From Bog-473 sp963754445 (lineage in GTDB: Bacteria; Actinomycetota; Acidimicrobiia; Acidimicrobiales; RAAP-2), in assembly GCA_963754445.1 (NCBI GenBank), contig CAVWFT010000001.1:186001-250000 (forward strand): a stretch of 64,000 nt of DNA. The letters run 5' to 3'. The notes under the pieces are model-generated. The model was not told where the DNA came from. It worked only from the letters and a program-made list of their open reading frames with translations, and ran no database searches. This document shows, in pieces, positions 15,576-24,313 of the stretch (the stretch's first letter is position 1; each line of letters begins with the position of its first letter). A program made the translations under genes and the position numbers.

Positions 15576-17220
15576 TCACGAATTCGAACCGGCGGCCGCT
15601 GGTGTCGCGCTTCCCAACGCTGATTCGGCTCCCGAAGGAGAGCTCAACGCTCCCGGTCGATCAGTTTGGTCCGCTATGTCCTCCAGTTGCTTCGGACGGG
15701 CGGGAAGGAACGCGATTGCGACGACTGCCCCGACGATGGTGACGGCTCCGACCACCCGGCAACCGCCCGCCAGGCTGTAGAGGAACGCGTGCGTAGCGGT
15801 GTTGGCCAGGTCTTGTGCGGCATGGTCGAGCCCGAGCTTCGAGAGTTGGTGAGAGGCGATGATCGCTCCTCCGACCGAGCCCTTTGCACCCGCTACGGCT
15901 CGCTCAGGTACTCCAGACGGCAACTCCGACAGGAGTCGACTCGTGTACAGGGACGTGGCGACACTGCCAATAACCGCCACCCCGAGCGTGCCGCCGAAGA
16001 GGCGGGTGGCATCGTTGACGGCAGATCCCACTCCCGCCTTTGCCGCTGGTACCGCGCCCATGATCGCTTCGGTGGCCGGCGCGCTGGTGAGACCCATCCC
16101 TGAGCCGAGGAACAGCATCTGACCGACGATGACGAGATAGGTCGTGGATCCAGATGCAGTCGAAGCCCAGAGAAGCCCAGTCGCAAACAGCAACAACCCA
16201 GTTCCGACGATTGCCTTGTTTCCCACCCGAACGGCGAGTTTCGTGCCCAGTACTGACGTCACAGCCACAGAAGCGGCCACTGGTAGAAGACGGACTCCGG
16301 TACCCAGGGGGGTGTATCCCTTCACGATTTGGAAGTACTGGACAACGAGGAAGATGAAATCCCGACAGAGCGAAGAAGGAGACGGCGACTGAGCCACTGG
16401 CGGCCGTGAACCGAGGATTGCGAAAGAGGGCCACATCGAGCATGGGGTGCTCGGTACGCTGCTCTACCAGGACGAAGATGATGAGGAGCGCCAAGCCGCC
16501 GGCGATACCGGCCAAGGCGGAGGGAGATGTCCATCCCCAGTCCGGCGCCTCGATGACGCCGAAAATCAGAACCGTCATTCCCGCCGCTGACAACGAAAGA
16601 CCCCGCCAGTCGATCGGCGGTGTACTCGGATCCCGAGAACTCGGCACCGATACTGCGACGAGGACCGCTACCCCGGCGGCGACGATGGCCATGAAGGCGA
16701 AGATGCTGCCCCACCAGTAGCGCTCCAGAAGCCACCCACCGACAATTGGGCCGGTCGCTATGCCGACCCCGGTCGTGGCACCCCACAGCCCGATCGCCAT
16801 GGCGCGCTCTCCGCGCTCCGTGAAGACATTGACGAGCAATGACAGCGTCGAGGGGAACATCAGAGCTGCTCCGAGGCCCATGAAGGCGCGGGAAGCAATG
16901 AGTTCGCCGACGGTCCCGGAAAATGCTCCGGCCAGGCTGCCGGCGGCGAAGAGGGCCAGCCCGATCAGCAGAACCCCCTTACGTCCTAGACGGTCGCTCA
17001 GACTTCCTGCCGCCAAGACGAAGGCGGCGAACACCAGGCTGTAGGCATCGACGACCCACTGGAGCTGCGTGGTGGATGCCCCCAGCCTCCGCACCAGCGT
17101 CGGCAAGGCAACGTTGACGATCGTCACGTCCAGGCTGATGATGAAGGCTGCGAGACACAGCGCCACAAGGATGGCCACCCGGCTTTGCTGCGCAGGTGCA
17201 TGAGAAGGGATGGTCATCAT
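15576..17220 (-). pseudogene. MFS drug-efflux transporter (DHA2, EmrB/QacA type) with a single-base frameshift
   Basis: The first frame gives transmembrane segments 1 to about 9 (FIISLDVTIVNVALPTLV, GSLSDRLGRKG, ATTGVGIATGPIVGGWLLE). The second continues with QYFQIVKGYTPLGTGVRLLP and GMGLTSAPATEAIMGAVPAA to a normal C terminus. The switch lies near 16350, where GGATTTCATC would read correctly as GGATTCATC, an extra T in a T run. Repaired, the protein would be about 547 residues, normal for the family. The start ATGATG overlaps the stop of the small upstream gene. The divergent regulator is also broken, so loss of function is credible. Confidence 0.8.
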
Positions 17221-17444
17221 GCTCTCCCGTGGAGTCGAATGCCGGGGGTGCCGCAGCGAATGCGCGTCAGCGACAGGGCCAGTAGAGGAAGCCGTAACTT
17301 CTTTGATCCGGCCTCTCCTCTGGTCTTCCGCTCTGCCCTGGAATCGACCCGAGCGCGGTGTGCGAGTCGGTACTCTTCGGTTTCTCCCAACCGGCTACGG
17401 ATCCGCTCCGCGACTAGGGGCTCGAGTTGGCTGTAGTTGTGCAT
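17217..17444 (-). CDS. small basic protein of unknown function ahead of the MFS gene
   Basis: A 75-residue Arg-rich protein (MHNYSQLEPLVAERIRSRLG...) begins at an ATG six bases after AGAGGA and downstream of a consensus-like promoter. Its stop overlaps the transporter start (ATGA). These signals make translation likely. It may be a leader peptide coupling translation of the transporter. No family is recognised. Confidence 0.5.
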   Translation of the reverse strand: MHNYSQLEPLVAERIRSRLGETEEYRLAHRARVDSRAERKTRGEAGSKKLRLPLLALSLTRIRCGTPGIRLHGRA

Positions 17445-17476
17445 CACATCTCCTCTGAGGGTGACGGGTGCTTTAC

Positions 17477-17505
17477 ATTTTAAAGTACTACCTTGAAATA
17501 GTCAA
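17477..17505 (-). promoter_or_regulatory. promoter of the MFS operon with overlapping inverted repeat
   Basis: On the minus strand TTGACT (17505-17500) and TAAAAT (17482-17477) are exactly 17 bp apart. CTTTA-cattt-TAAAG (17471-17485) overlaps the -10 box and is a plausible binding site for the divergent HxlR-type regulator. Confidence 0.6.
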
Positions 17506-17514
17506 GCGCTTATC

Positions 17515-18158
17515 ATGATGAGGGGGATGCGGTCCTGTGGCCAGTACTGCGCAGTGGCCAGAGCGCTCGACGTCGTGGGTGACCGCTGAACCCTGCTCAT
17601 CGTCCGCGAGCTGCTCCTCCGGCCCTGTCGCGACCGCGAGTTGGAAGAAGGGCTTCCCGGCGTAGCCACGAACCTCCTGGCCGATCGCTTGCGCCATCTC
17701 GAGGAGAGCGGCGTGGTTACTCGCGACGAGCAGGGCCGCTACGAAGTGACGGCGGAGGGAAAGGACTCGCCACCCCCGTGCGCGAGTTCGTTGGTTGGGC
17801 CGCTCCGCTGACGACGGAAGCAAAGTGGCGATTCCTCTCCGAGCCGTTGGCTGGAGATTCCTTTGGACTTAATGGTCGGCGGATCCGACGCGAACCGGCC
17901 TGACCTCGAGGTCGAGGTCCGAGCCGGGGGTCAGAAGCGGTGACGCTCGTGTCGAGAATCGGCGAGGTTCATTGCCGTTCAGGGCCCGCCGACTCGCCAG
18001 ATGTCGTGGTGACCGGCCCAGCGGACACGATCATCGGTCTCTTGGCCGGTCGACTCGGTGAAGATACCGCGGTTGAAGAAGGTGCGAGCATCCTCGGTGA
18101 CTTCTTGCAGGTTGCGCAACCGTGTCAACCCGACTGGCTCAGTGAACCGTCCTCATAG
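17515..18158 (+). pseudogene. HxlR-family regulator with C-terminal SCP2-like part, inactivated
   Basis: The frame from ATG 17515 reads like an HxlR winged helix (YCAVARALDVVGDR, then TLLIVRELLLRPC, GVATNLLADRLRHLEESGVV). The invariant Trp of 'GDRWTLL' is a TGA stop at 17587-17589. A frameshift near 17770 moves the C-terminal part (REFVGWAAPLTTEAKWRFL) to another frame. A further shifted segment (ADTIIGLLAGRLGEDTAVEE) matches the C-terminal domain of the intact HxlR protein at 20.2-20.9 kb. At least one nonsense and two frameshift lesions show a dead gene. It is divergent from the MFS operon it once probably controlled. Confidence 0.75.
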
Positions 18159-18250
18159 CTGGATCGGTTATCGGGCCACTTCGTCGATCCCTCATCGACA
18201 AATCGCCCGCGGCGGGGAAGTTCGTCCACGGCGTGGATGTTGAACCCAGC

Positions 18251-18826
18251 ATGGGTCAGACCGTTCGAGTTCTGCTGGTGTCGGGAAGCCTAAGGGGCCG
18301 GTCGACCAACACGGCGGCGCTTCGTACCGCTGCCGCCGCCGCCCTCCCAGGAGTGGAGGCCGTGCTCTACGAGGGCCTCAGTGGTTTGCCTCACTTCAAC
18401 CCCGACGACGACAGCGATCCGCTCCCCGGTGCCGTCGCCGACCTGCGATCCCAGATCAGGACCGCCAACGCTGTCCTCTTGTCGACCCCGGAATATGCGG
18501 GAGCGCTCCCCGGGTCGTTCAAGAACCTCTTGGATTGGACCATCGGCGATGACAAGCCCGGCTCGATCTACCAGAAGCCCGTCGCATGGGTCAACGTCTC
18601 CGCCCATGGTGCCGTCAACGCTCATGAGTCATTGCGCACAGTCCTTGGCTACGCCACCGCTGAGATCATCGAAGAGGCCTGCGCAGAGGTCCCCGTCACC
18701 CACCCGATGGTCGACGACGACGGGCTGATCGCCGACGAGTACGTCCGCAGTCAACTTGCTGCGCTCCTCGAGACCCTCGCCGCGCACGTCCGCAGCACCG
18801 ATGACTCAGCCAATCGTCGAACTTGA
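18251..18826 (+). CDS. NAD(P)H-dependent FMN reductase family protein
   Basis: The 191-residue flavodoxin-like protein has the FMN phosphate-binding loop SGSLRGRSTNTAAL, the conserved STPEYAGALPGSFKNLLDW motif (about residues 81-99) and a late VNVSAHGAVNAH. The family reduces FMN, quinones or azo/chromate compounds with NAD(P)H. The start is ATG 18251; an in-frame ATG at 18233 would add six residues. Confidence 0.88.
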   Translation: MGQTVRVLLVSGSLRGRSTNTAALRTAAAAALPGVEAVLYEGLSGLPHFNPDDDSDPLPGAVADLRSQIRTANAVLLSTPEYAGALPGSFKNLLDWTIGDDKPGSIYQKPVAWVNVSAHGAVNAHESLRTVLGYATAEIIEEACAEVPVTHPMVDDDGLIADEYVRSQLAALLETLAAHVRSTDDSANRRT

Positions 18827-18870
18827 CGTGGCTCGCAAGGGATCGAATATCTGGAACGGCGCTCGGCCGG

Positions 18871-19155
18871 CTACTCACTCCGGCAACTCCCGATTAGTTG
18901 TTGGGAGAACATCAAGATCCCTACGTCAGGCGGACTCCAGCACATCCTGAGGCCAGCTCGGAGCCCCTCGTCGGTGTACGTGGGCGGCCTGCGGATGGCG
19001 ACAACTGTCACATCGGGGACTTCGGCCTCAACCGCTTCCTCGATGACGGCATCATCGGCGGCACGAAGCGCTGCGAACCCGTGTCAGTGAGCAACTGGAC
19101 CAATCCTTCTCGCAGAATGCTCGAATCTTCGGCGATCACCACTTGGACAGTTCGG
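18871..19155 (-). pseudogene. receiver-domain remnant of a NarL/LuxR-type response regulator
   Basis: One frame gives VQVVIAEDSSILREGLVQLL and a second, after a shift near 19080, gives EEAVEAEVPDVTVVAIRRPP and TYTDEGLRAGL, ending in a stop. This is the order of a receiver domain (acidic pocket, then phosphoacceptor strand). The phosphoacceptor phrase reads VVAIRRPP where VVDIRMPP is usual, so the Asp is lost. The DNA-binding domain is absent. It resembles the receiver of the intact-order regulator at 23.3 kb. Confidence 0.6.
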
Positions 19156-19216
19156 GAGCGCTACTGTCACGACTCGCCTGTTACTCGGATTGGCGCCCAT
19201 CGCGGCTCGCTGGGCA

Positions 19217-19849
19217 TCACGCAAAAGATTGGCCATCTGGTACTTCCCATTCGGATGGCCGAGGTGGTACATCGCCATGCGGAAGATCTGCTCCGACGAC
19301 GTCAGGGGTCTCGGTTGGTCGGGGCGGCAGCGACTGACTCGTGGGCCTAACCCGAATGCTGCAATGAAAACACCAGGTGGCCGTCCCGAGGAGTAGGCCC
19401 CAGAGTAGGAACCAGGAGTCCCACAGCTCCAGGTGCCAACGCAGGGCTACCCAGTCCACCGCGCCGGCAGGTCGAATCATGCCGAGCTCGACCAGCGCTT
19501 CCGAGATCACCTGGATGCCTCCGTAGAGGACCAGAATCACCGACGCAGCGCCGCAAGCGGCCGCCCGCCAACGTCGGGATACGATCCGACCCCATGGTCG
19601 TACCAAAGAGAGCGGAAGAATGACGCCAACGGCCTTGACGACCACGGTCACCCAGATCAGCGTCGCAGATCGGCTGCCGCCGGCCCGGGCCATCCGCTCG
19701 GCGAACCCACCCACTGTTTGGAGGCCGGCGGTCCCTCCCGAGGCCCAGTAGAGGCTGACGGCGCAGAAGAGTCCGGCGGAGACCGCGGCCACGTAGGCAA
19801 TCCAGTCTCCGGGGAATGATTCGAATTCGCGGGTTGAACCAGTTTTCAC
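19217..19849 (-). CDS. DUF3995 membrane protein
   Basis: The 210-residue protein has about four hydrophobic segments. It also has the DUF3995 phrase LYWASGGTAGLQTVGGFAE, followed by ATLIWVTVVVKAVGVILPL and VILVLYGGIQVISEALVELG. The function of the family is unknown. I chose the GTG at 19849 because a full AGGAGG lies five bases upstream; longer frames lack such a site. The C-terminal tail is soluble and Pro-rich. Confidence 0.75.
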   Translation of the reverse strand: MKTGSTREFESFPGDWIAYVAAVSAGLFCAVSLYWASGGTAGLQTVGGFAERMARAGGSRSATLIWVTVVVKAVGVILPLSLVRPWGRIVSRRWRAAACGAASVILVLYGGIQVISEALVELGMIRPAGAVDWVALRWHLELWDSWFLLWGLLLGTATWCFHCSIRVRPTSQSLPPRPTETPDVVGADLPHGDVPPRPSEWEVPDGQSFA

Positions 19850-20046
19850 AGTTACCTCCTTTAAGAGGGCGGGCCACGACCCGGCGGCCAAGGTGGTCTG
19901 GATGTCGTGGTTGTTCTTCTTTGCCGGGTTGAGGTTCGTTCCCATTCAGGGGCCGCCAGCTCGCCAGATGTCATGGTGTCCGGTCCAGCGGTCACGATCA
20001 TCTGTCCGTAGCCCCCAGTGACGAGAATCGTTACTGGTCCAGCCAA

Positions 20047-20166
20047 TTACGAGTCAGGAGTGTCACGGTGTCGCTGACCCCGCAGTTGATAGACGGTCAA
20101 CCCCAGCGAGACCCCAGCGACCGTCAGGGCGAGTCCGGCCAGGCCGAAAGCTAGCCAGGCGGTCAT
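20047..20166 (-). CDS. very small single-helix membrane protein (tentative)
   Basis: A 39-codon frame encodes one transmembrane helix (LAFGLAGLALTVAGVSLGLT) and a charged tail (RGQRHRDTPDS). No strong ribosome-binding site is visible, so it may be a small real protein or a remnant. It lies between two minus-strand genes. Confidence 0.3.
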   Translation of the reverse strand: MTAWLAFGLAGLALTVAGVSLGLTVYQLRGQRHRDTPDS

Positions 20167-20221
20167 GACCGACAGCACCCGCGGGTATGCGCCACCCCAT
20201 CGCGGCGACCGGGGTCGAGCT

Positions 20222-20956
20222 TCACGCTATTCCGCCAGCACTGGTTCTCACGGCTTCGGCACCTCCGCTTTGCACAACCTCGCCGGATTCCTGAGCACAG
20301 TCAGCGCTGGCGACAGAGGCATCTGCGCGGTCTCGGCGCAACCGAGTCAACACAGCGGCCCTTCCTGTCAGCGTCAGACCCGCAGCCTTGGCTTCTTTGA
20401 CGCTCAAACGACCAGAGAGGGTTCCCAAAATGACATCTGGGGGCCCAGCCAGTTCAAGATCAGGGGATTCAACGATGCCAGGTCGCGTGCGGATTCCGTC
20501 TTGGGAGGCCTCGATGACGGCCGGGTAGTCCTCCGGCCTGAGCTGTATGGAGACCGGAGGCCCGTCTGGCGCCCGGTCTTTTAGAAACATCGCGACGGGA
20601 CGCTTGAACCAGTGACTGCGGAATTGATCCGTTTCGTCTTTTTCAGACATGAAACGAGCACCCCATATCCCGAGTGCGTCGAGTACCGGCTTGAGGTCGG
20701 TTCCGGCATCGGTCAGGTGGTACAGCGTGGCTGCGACGGGCGGCGGAACCGCCTCACGCCAAACGATGCCGGCTTCTTCTAAAGAGGCCAAGCGGTCGGC
20801 CAAGAGGTTGGTCGCAATTCCAGGTAACCCACTCATCAGGTCGGTGTAGCGACACGGACCTTGGCTCACGAGCTCTCTGATGATGAGCAGGGTCCAACGA
20901 TCACCGACAGCATCGAGTGCCTTGGCCACGGCGCAATAGTGGTTGTACGACTTCAT
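20222..20956 (-). CDS. HxlR-family transcriptional regulator with C-terminal SCP2-like domain
   Basis: The 244-residue protein has an intact HxlR winged helix (YCAVAKALDAVGDRWTLLII, then GIATNLLADRLASLEEAGIV). A middle region follows, then a C-terminal segment (LAGPPDVILGTLSGRLSVKE) that resembles the sterol-carrier-like domain attached to some actinobacterial HxlR proteins. The last 40 residues are low complexity. The promoter TTGATT-17-CATACT sits immediately upstream and the message would have almost no leader. It is the intact relative of the pseudogene at 17.5 kb. Confidence 0.85.
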   Translation of the reverse strand: MKSYNHYCAVAKALDAVGDRWTLLIIRELVSQGPCRYTDLMSGLPGIATNLLADRLASLEEAGIVWREAVPPPVAATLYHLTDAGTDLKPVLDALGIWGARFMSEKDETDQFRSHWFKRPVAMFLKDRAPDGPPVSIQLRPEDYPAVIEASQDGIRTRPGIVESPDLELAGPPDVILGTLSGRLSVKEAKAAGLTLTGRAAVLTRLRRDRADASVASADCAQESGEVVQSGGAEAVRTSAGGIA

Positions 20957-20979
20957 GGCACCAGTATGCCAGACGTTGA

Positions 20980-21015
20980 CTTGAGAATCAACAGTAAAGA
21001 CTTGACGTTCTCAAG
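20980..21015. promoter_or_regulatory. inverted-repeat operator upstream of the HxlR regulator
   Basis: A perfect 8-bp inverted repeat CTTGAGAA (20980-20987) / TTCTCAAG (21008-21015) overlaps and flanks the -35 region of the HxlR promoter. Autoregulation is the simplest reading. Confidence 0.5.
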
Positions 21016-21186
21016 GTTCGTGGTAGAACCGTTGCGTGTGCAAAAAGGCCCCGGTTTGTCAGTCCACTTCGGGTGGCCGTGTGGGCCCGCCATTTCGATA
21101 CTGCTCCGATGCTCGCCGTCACCCTCTTGACGCATTTATCCGGCCGCTAGCTCGGACCAGCAAGCACGCGATCTCCCTGGGGGAAC

Positions 21187-21549
21187 GTGACCATTAATTA
21201 TCTGGCAACCCGCATGATCCACGACAGCGCCGTCGATTTTGAAGAGACCCGCCATCGGTTCGACGAACAGGTGCCGATGCTCGACCCGCTACTGACTCTC
21301 CGACTCGTCGTCGATCAAGCAGCGTGGCATGACGTCGAGGCTCACGTGGATCGCGCGGTCGGCCCAACAGGCTTCGTCGCCCTTACGCGAATCGATCAGG
21401 GAGCTCTGTTCAGCCTGGGCGGCGATCCGGTTCAGGCGACGCTGTATCTCGTCGGGAACCCGGTGATTGCACGCTCGATCCTCGCGCCGATGCGCTTGAG
21501 CAGGGCGCGACGGGCATGCGCTTCGTCGAGCCCTCTGTGTCAAACTTGA
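21187..21549 (+). pseudogene. truncated DUF302 protein
   Basis: The first 95 residues match the DUF302 protein at 12.8 kb (RFDEQVPMLDPLLTLRLVVD, GPTGFVALTRIDQGALFSL, ATLYLVGNPVIARSIL). After that the frame runs into unrelated sequence and stops about 80 residues early. The start is GTG 21187 behind GGGGGA. It is a broken paralogue in the opposite orientation. Confidence 0.6.
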
Positions 21550-21734
21550 GGTGAGACCGTTTGTCTTGACGAATTCGAAGCGAGCCTGCGCGTCGCATCC
21601 TTCCTCGCTTAGCCCGAAGTGTGGGTCTGGCCCCACCCGGATAGGGGGGCTGGGCGGCTATCCGTGAGACACCGATTTCCTTACCGTTAGATGAAGCTGG
21701 ACCGCCCGGGTCCACGGACCAGAGGAGGTCGAAA

Positions 21735-22004
21735 ATGCTGTTCCTGTTCATCATCCGCCGTTTGAATCCCCGTCTGAGAGCCATCGTCGGGGTCAGCGTG
21801 ATTTTCGTCGGCGTGACCCTGCTCGCACTGGCGGCGACCGTCGCGTCATGGCTGCTTATCCACGGCATTATCGCCGCCGCGGTCGGCATTGGCTTCTGCA
21901 TCGCGGCCTACCTCGGGCGGCGCAACATTCAAGCGGCCGAGGACATCCCCGTTGCTTCCAGCGACCGTAGCGGTAGCCGGTTGTCAGACGAACCGCGAAG
22001 ATGA
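21735..22004 (+). CDS. small two-helix membrane protein preceding the histidine kinase
   Basis: The 89-residue protein has two hydrophobic stretches (AIVGVSVIFVGVTLLALAAT and IIAAAVGIGFCIAAYL) and charged ends. It has an excellent AGAGGAGG site six to seven bases before the ATG. Its stop overlaps the kinase start by four bases. It may be an accessory membrane component of the two-component system. No named family is recognised. Confidence 0.7.
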   Translation: MLFLFIIRRLNPRLRAIVGVSVIFVGVTLLALAATVASWLLIHGIIAAAVGIGFCIAAYLGRRNIQAAEDIPVASSDRSGSRLSDEPRR

Positions 22005-23341
22005 GCGACATGCGATCGAGTCCGGCACGGTGGGTGTGGGCCACGCTGACCGGCTACTACCGGTCAGCGGTCCTGCTCGCCGTGGCGGGCGTCGTTCCCG
22101 GCATAACCATCGCTGTCGCGATCTTCGGACTCTCCTTCAGCCGGTCTTGGTCTGCTCATCTGGCCGCCCCACAACAGGTACGACTCGTCGCGGCGGTCGG
22201 GGAATGGGCGGTGGTGGCCGTATGGGTGGTGAGCGCGTTCGGCCTGGGCATGACCGGCCTCGGTGCAACAACGACCCAGTTCCTGCGCCGCCACGGCGGC
22301 CGTTGGCTCGGCAGTGAGATCCCCTCGCCCTACCGACCTCCGCGGCCGATCACCCACATGTCCACCGGCTACTGGTGGAACGGCCACCGCTACTACGAGA
22401 CCGAGCGGGAGGCGCGCACGTTCTCCTGGCTGTTGGACCACAGCCTTGTACTGTCGATTCGCAGCACCGACCGTGACCCGCAACTGTGGCGCGACTACAC
22501 CTGGCAACTCGTCGCCGCGGTGACGGTGGTGCCAGTCGCCACAGTCCCGTTGCTGCTCGCCGGCGGAGCGATCTACGCCGCCGCCATCGGGTCCGCCCTG
22601 TCGCCGGTACTCCTCGTCTGCAGCCTGGGCGCGGCCCCTTTCGCCTGGCGGATCTTCTCTCCCGTCGCCCTCCGATACCTTGCCCCCGGCCCCAGCGCCA
22701 CAGCTGAAAGCCGCATCGCCCGTCTCGAATCGATCCGCGCCGACCTGACCCACACCCAAGCGGCCGAGCTGGAGCGGATCGAGCGCAGCCTCCACGATGG
22801 CGCCCAGGCGCGCATCGTGGCCCTGGGCATGCACCTGAACGCGGCGGAGGGGCTCATCGACACAGATCCCGTGCGGGCCAAGGCGATCATCCGCGAAGCG
22901 CGGGGCTCCACAGTGATCGCTCTCGACCAGCTGCGAACTCTGGTCCGGGGCATCAATCCGCCTGTGCTCGTCGAGCGGGGTCTCGTCGACGCGGTCCGAG
23001 CCCTGGCCATCGACGCCCCGCTCGACGTGGACGTCCGCAGCGCCCTTGCGCAACGCCCCAAGCAGCCGATCGAGGCCGCCCTGTACTTCACCATCGCGGA
23101 ATTGCTCACCAACGTCGCCAAGCACTCCGGCGCCACGCACGCCAGAGTCGAGCTCTCCCACGCCCCCGGCGAACTTCGCGCCGTGATCTCCGACGACGGC
23201 ATGGGTGGTGCCACCGCCTCCGCGGGCTCCGGGCTCGAAGGCATTTCACGCCGACTGACGGCGTTCGAAGGTCAGATCGACATAGATAGCCCAACCGGAG
23301 GCCCGACCCGCGTGACCTTGACATTGCCATGCGAGTCGTAG
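22001..23341 (+). CDS. NarL-type sensor histidine kinase
   Basis: The 446-residue protein has four hydrophobic segments in the first 220 residues, a HisKA_3 dimerisation helix with the phospho-acceptor His265 (IERSLHDGAQARIVALGMHL), and an HATPase domain (AELLTNVAKHSGATHARVEL, DDGMGGATASAGSGLEGISR). The extracellular part is small, so the stimulus may be membrane-related. The 3' end overlaps the response regulator gene by 13 bases. Confidence 0.9.
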   Translation: MSDMRSSPARWVWATLTGYYRSAVLLAVAGVVPGITIAVAIFGLSFSRSWSAHLAAPQQVRLVAAVGEWAVVAVWVVSAFGLGMTGLGATTTQFLRRHGGRWLGSEIPSPYRPPRPITHMSTGYWWNGHRYYETEREARTFSWLLDHSLVLSIRSTDRDPQLWRDYTWQLVAAVTVVPVATVPLLLAGGAIYAAAIGSALSPVLLVCSLGAAPFAWRIFSPVALRYLAPGPSATAESRIARLESIRADLTHTQAAELERIERSLHDGAQARIVALGMHLNAAEGLIDTDPVRAKAIIREARGSTVIALDQLRTLVRGINPPVLVERGLVDAVRALAIDAPLDVDVRSALAQRPKQPIEAALYFTIAELLTNVAKHSGATHARVELSHAPGELRAVISDDGMGGATASAGSGLEGISRRLTAFEGQIDIDSPTGGPTRVTLTLPCES

Positions 23342-23992
23342 TTGCCGAAGACCTCTTCTTGCTCCGCGACGGACTGGTCCGCCTGCTCGAGGCGCACGGA
23401 CACACGGTGATCGCCTCGGTCGAGACCGGGCCTGCCGCACTCGATGCCATGCTCGGCCTGCGACCCGATGTCCGCAGTGCTTGACGTGCGTCTGCCGCCG
23501 ACTTTCACCGACGAGGGCCTGCGCGCCGCTCTTGCCGCCCGTCAGGAGATTCCAGGCCTGCCGGTGCTCATCCTCTCTCAGCACATCGAACAGCTCTACG
23601 CCCGAGAGCTCCTGGCAGACGGCCACGGCGGCATTGGCTATCAGCTCAAGGACCGGGTCATGGACGCGGACCAGTTTCTCGACGCTTTTAACCGCGTGGC
23701 CGGGGGCGGCACGGCACTTGACCCCACGGTGGTGGCGAAACTGCTGGGCCGGCCGGCCCGGGCCGACCCCATCGCCACGCTCACCGAGCGGGAAAGGTCC
23801 GTGCTGGCCCTGATGGCCGAGGGCCTCTCCAACACGGCGATCTCTGAGCGCCTGTTCCTCAGCGAGGGAGCGATCAGCAAGTACACCACCTCCATCTTCA
23901 TCAAACTGGGCATCAGCACCGATGACGACACCAATCGGCGGGTACGCGCCGTGCTCACCTATCTCGACTCCGGACAGGCACAGCCTCAGTGA
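23329..23992 (+). pseudogene. NarL/LuxR-family response regulator with a one-base frameshift
   Basis: The first frame gives MRVVVAEDLFLLRDGLVRLL and stops after LRPDVRSA. The second frame carries VLDVRLPPTFTDEGLRAALA (phosphoacceptor Asp in VLDVR) and a LuxR helix-turn-helix (LTERERSVLALMAEGLSNTA). Removing one C of GTCCGCAG near 23472 joins them as RPDVAVLDVRLPP. Repaired length is about 220 residues. Either the gene has just been inactivated or this is a sequencing error. It is the cognate partner of the kinase. Confidence 0.8.
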
Positions 23993-24223
23993 AGAGCGGC
24001 GATTCGAACGACGTTGTTTCGACCCGTGCCACTTCAGTAGCCAACGAGCACCAACGGATGGCGCGCCGTGGGTTCGGTAATCGCTCCACTTGGCACCGGT
24101 GAGCAGATGACCGTGCACCCCTATGTCCTCTGCGGAAAGGCGTCTCATAGCTGAGGGGAGTGGGGGCCGCGTACCGGACCTTCCAGCAAGGAACTGCAAG
24201 ACGGCGTATATTCGATACGTCAA

Positions 24224-24306
24224 CCACACGGGAGCCCGAACGGGCTGAGAGGGTGCCAATTACGGCGCCGACCGTTTACCTGATCCGGATCATGCCGGCG
24301 GAGGGA
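24224..24306 (+). ncRNA. TPP riboswitch (THI element)
   Basis: Conserved THI-box parts appear in order: CCACACGGGAGCCC, GGGCTGAGAGGG, then GACCGTTTACCTGATCCGGA and TCATGCCGGCGGAGGG. The 3' strand of the closing helix is next to the purine-rich ribosome-binding site before the thiC start, so ligand binding probably hides it and lowers translation. Confidence 0.93.
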
Positions 24307-24313
24307 GAGGGAT

